Of a stretch of 64,000 nt of DNA, positions 1-8,989 are shown in pieces. A program made the translations under genes and the position numbers. Below the pieces are notes generated by a model. The model did not search any database, was not told the origin of the DNA, and saw only the letters and a list, made by a program, of their open reading frames with translations. The stretch is from contig OZ240239.1 of NCBI GenBank assembly GCA_965198095.1, forward strand, positions 1,674,001-1,738,000. Reading direction: 5' to 3'. Positions within the stretch are counted from its first letter, which is position 1. Each line of letters starts with the position of its first letter. The DNA is from CBDFJH01 sp965198095 (lineage in GTDB: Bacteria > Latescibacterota > UBA2968 > GCA-2709665).

Positions 1-225
1 CGACGACATCTCTTCGGCGGCCTTGTTCGTGAAGGTGAGGGCGAGAATCCGATCCGGGGGGACGCGGCAGACGTTGGCGAGGTAGCGGATGCGTTCCGTC
101 AGGACGAGCGTCTTCCCGGCGCCGGGGCCCGCAAGGACGAGCACCGGACCGACCGGGGCGGTCACGGCCGCGAGCTGTTTCGGATCCAAGGCCACGGCGT
201 CCGGATTCGTGTGTTGGAGATGCAT
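1..225 (-). CDS. UvrD/PcrA-type helicase, N-terminal part (cut by window edge)
   Basis: Translating the minus strand from the ATG at 223-225 gives about 75 residues that run off the window. They carry a Q-motif-like segment (LDPKQLAAVTAP), a Walker A loop AGPGAGKT and the helicase segment LALTFTNKAAEEM, which together define superfamily 1A helicases. Enzymes of this family unwind DNA 3'-5' in nucleotide-excision and mismatch repair or replication restart. Only the ATP-binding start is visible, so UvrD, PcrA and Rep cannot be told apart. It is divergent from the SDR gene at 305, and the 79 bp between them should hold both promoters. Confidence 0.85.
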   Translation of the reverse strand, partial: MHLQHTNPDAVALDPKQLAAVTAPVGPVLVLAGPGAGKTLVLTERIRYLANVCRVPPDRILALTFTNKAAEEMSS

Positions 226-304
226 GGGTCTATGGTTAATATAGCAATATGGCAGGTCTTGGATACCGCTTGAACCGCATCGAAACGCGCGGAGGAAAAA
301 CCTG

Positions 305-1084
305 ATGTCTGACGCCAACGCCATCGACCGCTTCCGCCTCGACGACCGCGTGGCGATCGTCACGGGCGGATCCAGGGGCCTGGGATTCTCCATCGCCCTC
401 GGCCTGGCCCAGGCCGGCGCGACGACGGTCGTCTGTTCGCGTCACGGCGACCGGTGTGAAGTCGCCTCCGGCAGGATTGCCTCGGATACCGGGCGAGACA
501 GCCTCGGACTCGAAACGGACGTGCGCGTGAAACGGGACGTGGACCGCCTGGTGGATCGCGTGATGAAAGCGTTCGGGCGCGTGGACATTCTGGTCAACAA
601 CGCGGGCGTCAACGTCACGCATCCGATCGAGTCGTTTCCGATCCACGACTACAGGCGGCTGATCGACGTCAACCTGACCGGCACCTGGTTGTGCTGCAGG
701 GCCGTGGCTCCGGTGATGAAGGCGCGGGGCCGCGGCTCCGTGATCAACGTGGCGTCCACGGTGAGCGCGGTCGGGATCGCGGAGATGAGCGCCTACGCCG
801 CCTCCAAGGCCGGCGTGGTGGGCATGACGCGATCGCTCGCACTCGAGTGGGCGCCGTCCGGTGTCAGGTGCAATGCGCTCTGTCCCGGCCCTTTCCTCAC
901 GGAAATGACGAAGCGGTCTCAGCAGGACCCGGAACGGTCGGCCTGGGTGGTCGGCATGACGGCATTGGGGCGATGGGGGGAGGAAGACGAAATCCAGGGC
1001 GCCGCCCTGTTCCTGGCCAGCGACGCCTCGTCCTACGTGACAGGCACGACCCTGTTCGTGGACGGGGGATGGACGGCGGCCTGA
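305..1084 (+). CDS. SDR-family NAD(P)-dependent oxidoreductase
   Basis: This 259-residue protein has the length of a classical short-chain dehydrogenase. Near the N-terminus it shows the cofactor loop TGGSRGLG, then NNAG in the middle, and the catalytic Tyr-Lys pair as YAASK after a conserved Ser. The C-terminus ends with the usual YVTG...VDGG segment. The closest kinds are gluconate 5-dehydrogenase or FabG-like reductases, but the substrate cannot be read from the sequence. The ATG start has a strong GGAGG ribosome site seven bases upstream. The gene stands alone, divergent from the helicase and convergent with the regulator gene that follows. Confidence 0.9.
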   Translation: MSDANAIDRFRLDDRVAIVTGGSRGLGFSIALGLAQAGATTVVCSRHGDRCEVASGRIASDTGRDSLGLETDVRVKRDVDRLVDRVMKAFGRVDILVNNAGVNVTHPIESFPIHDYRRLIDVNLTGTWLCCRAVAPVMKARGRGSVINVASTVSAVGIAEMSAYAASKAGVVGMTRSLALEWAPSGVRCNALCPGPFLTEMTKRSQQDPERSAWVVGMTALGRWGEEDEIQGAALFLASDASSYVTGTTLFVDGGWTAA

Positions 1085-1102
1085 CGCCGAGGCCCGCCCG
1101 GA

Positions 1103-1471
1103 TCAGTCTTGTCTCCCGACGCTGGCGCGATAGACGCGAAGCCGTTCCTCTTCGGGGAGTTTCATCAGGTCGAGAAATTCCTTGAGAGAGAGGGACGGTT
1201 TTTTCCTTAACGGTTGCGGCGCCTCGGTCATCAGGACTTTGACCCGACAGTTCAGGGCCGCTGCGATGCGCAGCAGCATCGACAGCGAATGCCCGCGGTA
1301 ACTCGGGTCCTCGAGGCGACTGATCACCGATTGGGTCGTCCCGACCTGCCTGGCCAGATCGATCTGTGTCAGACCGGCAGCCTTTCTTTGGCCCTGAATC
1401 AGCCGCGCCACTTCCGCATTCACGGTCTCAGGCATCGGGGCCGCCTGCCGACGTCGTCCTTCCGACTTCAT
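1103..1471 (-). CDS. XRE-family helix-turn-helix regulator (HigA-like, no toxin partner seen)
   Basis: This 122-residue protein has a Cro/C1-type helix-turn-helix at about residues 28-75, including GLTQIDLARQVGTTQSVISR, followed by a short acidic/basic tail. The fold matches antitoxins of the HigA type and small stand-alone repressors. No RelE/HigB-like gene lies beside it: the upstream neighbour on the same strand is addA, which ends 43 bp away, and the downstream neighbour is convergent. A GAAGGGA ribosome site precedes the ATG. An AT-rich inverted repeat just upstream (1496-1511) is a plausible self-operator. A role as an orphan regulator is inferred. Confidence 0.75.
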   Translation of the reverse strand: MKSEGRRRQAAPMPETVNAEVARLIQGQRKAAGLTQIDLARQVGTTQSVISRLEDPSYRGHSLSMLLRIAAALNCRVKVLMTEAPQPLRKKPSLSLKEFLDLMKLPEEERLRVYRASVGRQD

Positions 1472-1495
1472 CGCTTTCCCTTCATCATCCTAAAC

Positions 1496-1511
1496 ATATC
1501 AATATAGATAT
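1496..1511. promoter_or_regulatory. AT-rich inverted repeat, possible operator of the XRE gene
   Basis: ATATC-6 nt-GATAT lies 25 bp upstream of the XRE gene start, in an AT-only patch that stands out from the GC-rich surroundings. The position fits autoregulation by the adjacent HTH protein. Binding is inferred, not shown. Confidence 0.4.
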
Positions 1512-1514
1512 ATA

Positions 1515-4500
1515 CTAATTTTGAGATATTTCTCGAAAGACGCCGATTCCGGTGATCCAGAATCCGCTCGCCGCGACCGGCTCGCCGGTAATCGACCGCC
1601 AATGCGAAGCGTAGGCCTTCAACTGGTCCGCATATCGATCCGGGATGCCGGCAACGTCCGTATCCGTTTTGTAGTCGATGATCTTCCAGCCCTCCGGCAG
1701 GCGGTAAATCAGGTCTATTCGTCCCCTCACGACCTCGCGCCCGCCGTTTCTTCCGTCGGCCGCGGCCAGGGGCACTTCGGTGTGGACGGCGCCGGAGGCC
1801 TGGATCTCGCGCCATTCGTCCGAGGCGCGGAAGGCAGCCAGGACGGACGCGACGTCCGCGGTCAGCGAACCGTCCAAACCCGAGACGGCCAGAAGGTGAC
1901 GGATGTATCGTTTCTCGTCATCCGGGAGCCGATGCCGGACCGCCCCTTCGAACAGTCGGTGGATCAACTTTCCGTATGCCACGCCCCTTCCGCCCGATGT
2001 CTGAAACATGTCTGCTTCAGGATCATCCTCTCCCGACAGGGTGCCGAGGCCAACGGTGGGCTGCCGGACGGCGCGCCAGCGTTCGGCCCGGTCCTCACTT
2101 AAACGGCGCCACGCTTCGTCCGTGACCGGAGGGTCCGTCGGGGTCGGAGCGGCGGGCCGGGCCGCCGGAAGCTCAGGCACGTGTCGGAGGAAGGGGTAGA
2201 GCGGTGCCCACGGCCCGTCTTCCGGTCTGCCGGCGTAGCAGGAGACGACCAGGAGGTTGCGGGCGCGCGTCGCGGCCACATAGAGCAGCCGGAGGTCTTC
2301 CGCCTCCAGGAACCTCGTTTCTTCCGACGCGTCCTCCGTCCAGCCCTCCGGTTCGGCGATGATTTCCTCACGAAACTCGCCGACCTTCCTCCTGATCGGC
2401 AAGGAGACGAGCGGCCTTCGGCCCGTTCTCGAGACGTGGAATTCAACGCCGTGGCTTCGGAAGCTCCTGTCGGCGGGGTCGGCCAGGAAGACGACGTTCG
2501 CTTCGAGCCCCTTGGCTTGATGGAGGTTCATCAGCCGGACGACGTTCTCCTGTCCCGTTTCGAGTGTCATCCCCTCGATTTCCTGGCTTGGCGCTTCGAT
2601 CAACGTGCGCAGCTCGGACAGCACACGCCCCCAGTGCATCCCGGCATCCTCCCATCGCTTCACGAGCGCGAAGACCCGGAGCAGACAGCCCGCCCGGGAA
2701 GACCCTTCGGAAGAGGCCGCCGAAAAGGGGACGATGCCGAGGTCGTCCGCCACACGCTCCAGGGCCGCCGCGACTGTCTTCTCCTTCAGCCACCGCTCGG
2801 CCCGCCCGAGCCTTTCGAAGGCGTCCCGGAATCGCTGGAAGCGTTCATCCGACACCCCCGTCGAGAGCGGAACCCGGTAGTTGAAGGCGCCTCCCGCCCT
2901 GGAGAATGCGTAAAGCTCGTCGTCGCCCAGTCCTACGAACGGACCCCTCAGGTATGCGACAAGAGGCACGGGATTTTCCGGCTCGTAGACGGACGCCAGC
3001 ATCTCGACGAGCGCCCGAAACTCCAAGACGTCTCCGAGGCGCTTGCCCATGACGTCGTAGGGAATGCCTCTCATTTCGAGCGCGCGGGCGTACGTCCCGA
3101 GGAGCGATCGCGTGGATGTCAGGATCATGAAATCGCACGGATCCGCCCGCCCGGCCAGGATCGCCCCCGGTCCCGACCCGTTGAATTCGGTCTCTCCTTC
3201 AAGCGCTGCCGCGATGAAGTCCGCGATGCGGTCTGCGTCACGTGAGGCAACCTCGCCCCGCGCGTGGTGAGGGATCGCGTCGATAGAGATGCGCCGCACG
3301 CCGACGGGATCGTCTCCGTCCGTCCGGACCTTGGAAATGGGGGCGAATTCAGCCTGGTAGCGCGGATCTTCTTCTGAAAAGAGAGAGGAGAACGTCCGGT
3401 TGATCCAGTCGCACAACCGGCCGAGCGAGCGAAAGCTGGTGTCGAGCCGGAGGACCTGGCCCGACGTCTCCTCAACACGATTCCTGACCCACCGGAAGGT
3501 CTTCACGTCGGCCCTGCGGAAGCGATAGATCGACTGCATCTCGTCGCCCACGATGAAGAGGCTGCCCGGACGCGGTTTGAGCCGGCGCCAATCTCTCTGG
3601 GCGAGATCCTCTCCGGTCAGATAGAGGAGGAGCTCGGCCTGAACCGGATCGGTGTCCTGGAATTCGTCCACAAACAGGCATTGATAGCAATTTTGAAATG
3701 TCTTACGGATGGAGGGATGGTCCCGAACGAGGGCCGACGTCCTCGTCAGAAGGTCCTGGAACGTCACCTTTCCGGCCAGGCGCCGCTCGTTTTCATAGTA
3801 GACGGTCGCCTCGTCCAGGAGACCGGCGACCCGGGGATACAGGTAGCGCCGCCATCTGGAAAGCGCCGGCTTCAGAACAGTGTCCTGAAGCTGAGGAAGG
3901 AGGTCGTCTCTCACGCTTCGAGCGTAGGCCTCGTTCGGCCGCCAGCTCTTGAGCTTCACGGCAGACGTTGCAGATCGGGCATCGAGGAGAGACAGCAGTT
4001 CGATCCGGTCTCCATCGGTCGTCAGCCCCCTGTTCATCAACAGGCAGCGCGCCTTCAAGAGCGCTTCGATGACGGGGTCGGCGCCCGTCGAGAGCGGATC
4101 CGGGATATGGGCCGACGCCTGCCGTATGAACGCGACCGCAGCCTCGGCCGCAGGCTCGAGGTCCGGCCGCTCGGCAGGATCGGCTTTGAGGGAAAGTTCG
4201 TCGAAGCGGCCTCTTGTCTCGAAGCCGTCGAAGAGGTCCCGGGCTCGAAGCCCCAGGGCTTCGAGCCTCTCGAGGCGTTCGTCCCTCTGCTCGAGGCCGT
4301 GCTGGAGGAAACGGTGCCAGGCCTCCGTTCGAAGCGCGCGTTCCTCACGCTCGTCGACTTCGGTGAAGTCCGGAGGAAGCCCGGCCTCGAGGGGCCGTTT
4401 CCGGAGGAGCTGAGCACAGAAGGCGTGAATCGTGCCGATAAAGCAGCCGTCGATCCGTTCCAGCGCGCCGCGGAGTCGCCGGGCTTCAAGTCCCGAGGTT

Positions 4501-4745
4501 TCTCCGGCCGCTTCTCTCAGGCGGTCGTGGAACCGGTCGCGCATCTCCGTAGCCGCCTTGTTGGTAAACGTGATGCCCGCCATCCGGCCGACCTCCGCGT
4601 GTCCGGAAGCGACGCATCGCACCATCCGTTCCGTGAGCGCGGTCGTCTTCCCGGATCCTGCCCCCGCGATGACCATCGTGTTCCGCGAAAGCTCCGCCGC
4701 GATCCGATCCCGTGTGGCCTGATCCGTTGGCGTTCGGTCAATCAC
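1515..4745 (-). CDS. addA: AddA-type helicase-nuclease subunit (UvrD-like helicase plus PD-(D/E)XK nuclease)
   Basis: The product would be the helicase-nuclease subunit that, with AddB, resects double-strand breaks for RecA loading. The frame is open further upstream, but the GTG at 4743-4745 is chosen. It overlaps the stop of addB by 8 bp, and the homologous sequence starts there with DQATRDRI followed by Walker A AGAGSGKT at residues 27-34. The resulting length is 1076 residues, somewhat shorter than Bacillus AddA. Walker B FVDEFQDTD is near residue 357, and the nuclease core (GRIDLIY, then IIDYKTDTD) is near 1010-1032. Order and overlap with addB indicate one transcript and translational coupling. 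All key motifs look intact. Confidence 0.9.
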   Translation of the reverse strand: MIDRTPTDQATRDRIAAELSRNTMVIAGAGSGKTTALTERMVRCVASGHAEVGRMAGITFTNKAATEMRDRFHDRLREAAGETSGLEARRLRGALERIDGCFIGTIHAFCAQLLRKRPLEAGLPPDFTEVDEREERALRTEAWHRFLQHGLEQRDERLERLEALGLRARDLFDGFETRGRFDELSLKADPAERPDLEPAAEAAVAFIRQASAHIPDPLSTGADPVIEALLKARCLLMNRGLTTDGDRIELLSLLDARSATSAVKLKSWRPNEAYARSVRDDLLPQLQDTVLKPALSRWRRYLYPRVAGLLDEATVYYENERRLAGKVTFQDLLTRTSALVRDHPSIRKTFQNCYQCLFVDEFQDTDPVQAELLLYLTGEDLAQRDWRRLKPRPGSLFIVGDEMQSIYRFRRADVKTFRWVRNRVEETSGQVLRLDTSFRSLGRLCDWINRTFSSLFSEEDPRYQAEFAPISKVRTDGDDPVGVRRISIDAIPHHARGEVASRDADRIADFIAAALEGETEFNGSGPGAILAGRADPCDFMILTSTRSLLGTYARALEMRGIPYDVMGKRLGDVLEFRALVEMLASVYEPENPVPLVAYLRGPFVGLGDDELYAFSRAGGAFNYRVPLSTGVSDERFQRFRDAFERLGRAERWLKEKTVAAALERVADDLGIVPFSAASSEGSSRAGCLLRVFALVKRWEDAGMHWGRVLSELRTLIEAPSQEIEGMTLETGQENVVRLMNLHQAKGLEANVVFLADPADRSFRSHGVEFHVSRTGRRPLVSLPIRRKVGEFREEIIAEPEGWTEDASEETRFLEAEDLRLLYVAATRARNLLVVSCYAGRPEDGPWAPLYPFLRHVPELPAARPAAPTPTDPPVTDEAWRRLSEDRAERWRAVRQPTVGLGTLSGEDDPEADMFQTSGGRGVAYGKLIHRLFEGAVRHRLPDDEKRYIRHLLAVSGLDGSLTADVASVLAAFRASDEWREIQASGAVHTEVPLAAADGRNGGREVVRGRIDLIYRLPEGWKIIDYKTDTDVAGIPDRYADQLKAYASHWRSITGEPVAASGFWITGIGVFREISQN

Positions 4746-7700
4746 CGATCCATCTCCTGAGGTTCGCGACCAAATCGGGAAGCTCGGACGTCGCCGAGCA
4801 GATTTCATCCAGATGCCTGCGAAGACGATGCTCCGGGGCGCAAACCCGCGCATAGTCGCAATATCTGCACTGTTTCTCCTTCTGAACGTGGAAGAAGCCA
4901 CCTCCTGAGACCAGCTCAAACAGCGGCTCGAGCAGTCTGGCCAACGTCGAGCGGGATGGGAGCACGGATATGGACCGCTTCCCGTACTCCCGTGCTCCCA
5001 CAAAGAAGTATCCTGCTGATTCCACTGCTCCTCCCGGCTCCGGGCCGTTCAGAATATGATCCAGCACATAGGCATACAGCGCCCATTGGAGGTTCAGCCC
5101 GCCCTTGAGGAGGTCTCCCGCCGGGTAGGGCGCGGACGAACCTGTCTTGTAGTCCCAAATCTGGAGCTTTTCACCCACTCGGTCGACTCTGTCGATGCGA
5201 CCTCGGAGAAGCAGGATCACCGACTCGGAGAGGCGGAGCAGGACGGGGTCGGGACGATGGGTCCCATCCCTTTCCTGAAATCCAAAACTGATCTCGAAAT
5301 CGAAAGGTTGAACCTTCCGACCCGACTCCGCCCGCAGGAAGAGCTCGCAGACCTGCGCCAGTCGTCTGCAGTCGGCCCGGTAGCTGACCTCGTTTGGAGG
5401 CGGTGACGTCGCCGCCCATTCGGCAACGTGCTCCCGGAGCATACCGTTGAGCAGATCGAGGTGCTTCTCAGGGTCAGGCTGCTGCTTTCGGGCCTTCAAT
5501 GCGCGCATGAAGTCGCGGAACAGGTCGTGAACCAGCCGGCCGAACTCCAGCGGGGTCAGCCAATGGCTCGGGTCCTCGTCGGGTTCCTCCGGCGGCGCCA
5601 CCTTGAGGACGTACTTGAGAAAATACCGATAGGGACACCGCGTCAGCGTCTCCAGCCGGGAGGCCGAAAGGGGCGTACGGCCGTCCGAGATCCCCAGCTC
5701 GGGTGTGGGCCGGCCGAGCCAGCCGTCGAAACGGGTCAGCGTGGGCCTGTCGCGGACCGCCACGGCCTCCTGCCCGCGGGCAAGCCACGGGTAGGCGAGG
5801 CGAAGTCGATCCCGGATGCCGCGAGAGCCGCGGACCGCGGTGAGGGCTTCCGCATCGTCGAGGGCCGCATCGAGCCGGGGGGCCACTCCGTCGGTTTCGA
5901 TCCCCGTCTCATGGCCGATTCCCGGAGCGGCCTGTCCGAACAAGGCTGAGGGATAACACGCCTCTGCGAGACGGTCCGAGCGAGAGACCAGCGTCACGGT
6001 GCGGTGGTTCAGCCCCAGGAGACGCTCGATCTGCCAGACCTTCCGGTCGGGTGCGGCCGATTGAAGAACCAGGTCGCCTGGGAGCTGGGCCCGCTCCCGG
6101 TCGAGGAGGATCGGGTCCTCGAGCGCCGGGCCTGGGAATGAGGCCGCATCCATGCCGAGGATGAAGAGGTGGCTGCGGGCTGTATAGCCCGCCCTGTCCA
6201 GCGGAACCACATTCAGGCAGCCCGGCCTCGCGACGGAGGCGCCTGCCTTGTGCAGCCTGAAGAGCCCATTCAGGTGGCTCAAGAGGGGTTTCAGCGCACC
6301 TTTCATCCGGACGGTCCGGCCGATTTCGTCCAGACGGTCTTTCAGGGACTCGAGCGCCTTGGCGTCCATATCGCCCCGGACGGGGGCAAACGCGTTCAGG
6401 AAGGTGACGCACGCCTTGCAGACCGCCTCCAACGTCGTCGGTCCTTCGGGCACGAGGCCCAACAGACGTTCGATCCCGGCGATGATTCGTCTCTCGGTTG
6501 TCCGGCCGCGCGTTCGCGGCCTCTCCTCGTCCCGGAGGCGGCGGAAGGCCGCGAGATACCGTTCTCTACCTCGCCCGACCCGGGCCTGCCGCAGGAGCGC
6601 GGCCGCGTCCTGCGCCGGGGCTCCATCCCCGAAATCGATCAGTCCAGCCCGACAGGGCCCGATCAACTCTGCCGCCGAGAGTCCGGACAGGACCCAGGCG
6701 AAAAAGCCGAGAAGCGCCTGTCCCGGACGGGTCAGCCTGACCGGGATGCCGGAGGCGAAGGTGACCGGAACGTCGTAGCGCTCCGCGGCGCCGTAGGCGC
6801 GCGCGAGGCAGGGCCTTTCCGATGTGTAGGCGATTTCGACCTGATCGAACGGGATTCGAAGCCGGAGAATCTTCCGGAGCACGGCATAAATCTCCGTCTC
6901 TGCTCCCAAGGATTGAATCCCGCAGATTTTTGTCAGATGGGAGCACGACAGCCTTCCAAGCCGTGCTCCCTCCTTACACGTCGCGGATTTCAGCCGAGGA
7001 CTTGCCGAAAAACGCACAACGGAAGCCTCTTTCGGCGGATCGGTTTGGAAGCCCGTCCTGCCGATCCGGACGATAGTGTCCCGGCATACGGCCGCCACAA
7101 AACGATGCGCAAGGGTTGAAAGCGGGGTTTCGTCGAGGATGGCATAAAGTCCGTGCTCCCGAAAAACGGATCCGGATTTGTCGTGCTCCCGACGTAGCGC
7201 CTCGATCGCGCGCTCGAAGAGGCAGGCCAGGTCGAAGAGGCGCGCCTCGGCCAGCTTCTTGCAGTATGCTTCATAGAGGGGGGCCAACTGCCGGGTTCTG
7301 AGTCTCGGCGCCGATCTCAGATGCTCGGCGCGGAGGCCGCCCAGGCGCAGGGCGTGGAGTGTACGCAGGAGGGACTGCTTGAGCCCGGCGCTCTGCGATT
7401 GGGCGTTGAAGAAAGTCTCCGGATTTGCGGCGAGCGTCTTCGCCAGGAGGTCATCCAGGAAGAAGAGATCGGTGCCCTGGACGAGGCGCTTCCAGCCGTC
7501 GGCCAGGAGCAGGGGGGCGACACGCGCCTCGGCGAGGGCGGCAGGGGTGAGCGCCCGCAGGTTGGCCCAGGCGCAGCCTCGGGCGGCCATTGCGGTCGTG
7601 AGGTTGTAGCCGACCTGGGGGGAGGGCACGAACAGGATTTTGGGATTCGCGGGGTGGGCCTTGCAGAAGGCGGAGAGTTGATCCAGATGGTAGGGAGGGG

Positions 7701-7755
7701 GCTGAGCGGTTGCACGCCGCAACGGCAGGGGCAGATCCATCTGGACCGGCGTCAT
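4738..7755 (-). CDS. addB: AddB-type nuclease subunit with C-terminal iron-sulfur cysteines
   Basis: This 1005-residue partner of AddA lies immediately upstream in the same transcript. The C-terminal third has the PD-(D/E)XK nuclease (GRIDRVDRVG followed by IWDYKTGS, near residues 852-870). A cysteine set typical of AddB iron-sulfur nucleases surrounds it: one Cys in CPYRYFLKY near residue 705 and three in CRYCDYARVC near 961-970. In AddB proteins these four residues staple the domain around a 4Fe-4S cluster. The N-terminal half is a degenerate helicase-like region without a clear Walker A, as expected for AddB rather than AddA. An AAGGA ribosome site precedes the ATG. Confidence 0.85.
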   Translation of the reverse strand: MTPVQMDLPLPLRRATAQPPPYHLDQLSAFCKAHPANPKILFVPSPQVGYNLTTAMAARGCAWANLRALTPAALAEARVAPLLLADGWKRLVQGTDLFFLDDLLAKTLAANPETFFNAQSQSAGLKQSLLRTLHALRLGGLRAEHLRSAPRLRTRQLAPLYEAYCKKLAEARLFDLACLFERAIEALRREHDKSGSVFREHGLYAILDETPLSTLAHRFVAAVCRDTIVRIGRTGFQTDPPKEASVVRFSASPRLKSATCKEGARLGRLSCSHLTKICGIQSLGAETEIYAVLRKILRLRIPFDQVEIAYTSERPCLARAYGAAERYDVPVTFASGIPVRLTRPGQALLGFFAWVLSGLSAAELIGPCRAGLIDFGDGAPAQDAAALLRQARVGRGRERYLAAFRRLRDEERPRTRGRTTERRIIAGIERLLGLVPEGPTTLEAVCKACVTFLNAFAPVRGDMDAKALESLKDRLDEIGRTVRMKGALKPLLSHLNGLFRLHKAGASVARPGCLNVVPLDRAGYTARSHLFILGMDAASFPGPALEDPILLDRERAQLPGDLVLQSAAPDRKVWQIERLLGLNHRTVTLVSRSDRLAEACYPSALFGQAAPGIGHETGIETDGVAPRLDAALDDAEALTAVRGSRGIRDRLRLAYPWLARGQEAVAVRDRPTLTRFDGWLGRPTPELGISDGRTPLSASRLETLTRCPYRYFLKYVLKVAPPEEPDEDPSHWLTPLEFGRLVHDLFRDFMRALKARKQQPDPEKHLDLLNGMLREHVAEWAATSPPPNEVSYRADCRRLAQVCELFLRAESGRKVQPFDFEISFGFQERDGTHRPDPVLLRLSESVILLLRGRIDRVDRVGEKLQIWDYKTGSSAPYPAGDLLKGGLNLQWALYAYVLDHILNGPEPGGAVESAGYFFVGAREYGKRSISVLPSRSTLARLLEPLFELVSGGGFFHVQKEKQCRYCDYARVCAPEHRLRRHLDEICSATSELPDLVANLRRWIGD

Positions 7756-7796
7756 CCGGGCGTCCTTATCGTGAAAAGGAGATCATTCTGATCGGT

Positions 7797-8639
7797 TCAA
7801 TCCCTGAGCCGTGTCTTACCGTCCAACTTTGCGTGTTGGAGCCCCTTCATCGTGATTCCGACCGCGTCTCTCAGGTCGGCGCCCCTCAGGTCGGCCCCGT
7901 TCAACTTTGCCTTGTAGAGATCGGTGTTCTGGAGCTTGGCCTTTCGGAGATCGGCGCCCCGGAGATCGGCCTGGGCGAGGTCTGCGTCCTGGAGCTTCGC
8001 GCTCCTGAGGTCGGCGTCACGCAGGTCGGCGTTCTGGAGGTTGGACGCCCGCATGTCCGCTCCTCTGAGGTTCGCCTCCCTGAGGACCGTATTCGGCAGG
8101 TTGGCGTCCTGAAGGAGGGTTCTGGACAGGTCTGCGCCGGTCAGATCGGCGTCACGGAGGTTGGCCCTGTGGAGGTTCGCCGAACGGAGAGAGGCCTGGG
8201 TCAGCGTGGCCAGGCTCAGGTTGGCCAGTTCCAGATCGGATGGAGAAAGCCGGGCGCCGTCGAGGTGCGCCTTTTCCAGGTCGGCGTTCTGCAGGCTCGT
8301 TCCGCTGAGATCTGCGCCACCGAGATCGGCCTCCCTGAGGTCGGCGTCGTATATTCGGGCCCGCCGCATGTCCGCCCGACGAAAGTCCCCGCCTCGCAGC
8401 GTCGCACTGCTCAGGATGGCCTCGCTGAGGTCTGCATCCTTCAGATCGGCGCCGGAAAGGTCTGCCCTCCCCAGGTTGGCGCCTTGAAGCGCGGCCTTTC
8501 GCCCTTTTCGGCCTTCAGATTCCAGCCAGTCGGCGTGGGCGCGGACAATGTCCCGCAGCTGCGAGGGGGAGAGCGGACGACGAGGGCGGAACGGACTGGC
8601 CTGATGCGAAGCTCTCATATCTGGCGTTTCGTTCGACAT
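7797..8639 (-). CDS. Pentapeptide-repeat protein
   Basis: From about residue 50 to near the C-terminus the protein is built of A(D/N)LxX pentapeptides, more than forty in a row (for example ADLSGADLKDADLSEA). Such repeats form a right-handed four-sided beta helix. The N-terminal part is a short helix-like region (LSPSQLRDIVRAHADWL). Some members (Qnr, MfpA) mimic DNA and protect gyrase, but most have no known role, and nothing here proves a gyrase link. The ATG at 8637-8639 is preferred. A TTG 15 codons upstream is also open, and neither has a convincing ribosome site. It is 42 bp upstream of addB on the same strand. Confidence 0.85.
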   Translation of the reverse strand: MSNETPDMRASHQASPFRPRRPLSPSQLRDIVRAHADWLESEGRKGRKAALQGANLGRADLSGADLKDADLSEAILSSATLRGGDFRRADMRRARIYDADLREADLGGADLSGTSLQNADLEKAHLDGARLSPSDLELANLSLATLTQASLRSANLHRANLRDADLTGADLSRTLLQDANLPNTVLREANLRGADMRASNLQNADLRDADLRSAKLQDADLAQADLRGADLRKAKLQNTDLYKAKLNGADLRGADLRDAVGITMKGLQHAKLDGKTRLRD

Positions 8640-8875
8640 GAAGACCGAACCGTGGTCCCGGCTGTGGGCGGGCGCGACGCGCAACCGACTCAGACGGAAC
8701 GAAACATCCTGGAGCGTGTGGAAGACCGGGTGCGGGGGATTCTGAAGGGGAAGCCGATGCTTGAGATAAAGTTAGCTTCTGAACCGAAAGAATGCAACTG
8801 TTTGATGCAGAAAATATCGCTTTTTTCCGTTTGGGTCCGCCGGGGCCCGACCGGGATGGGTCTTCTGATTCTCCG

Positions 8876-8904
8876 TTGCCAAGTCGGGAAGTTTTTTGTA
8901 TACT
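8876..8904 (+). promoter_or_regulatory. Sigma-70-like promoter for the PhyH gene
   Basis: TTGCCA at 8876-8881 and TATACT at 8899-8904 are separated by exactly 17 bp and lie about 85 bp upstream of the PhyH start. This is the only recognisable element in the 350-bp divergent gap 8640-8989; the rest of that gap shows no gene. Confidence 0.6.
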
Positions 8905-8989
8905 CTCGCGGACCCCATAACCGTCCGCCCCGCCGCGCAGACGCGGTGACGTCCGGCCGGTCCCGATACCCTTTCAGGAGGAGAATCTC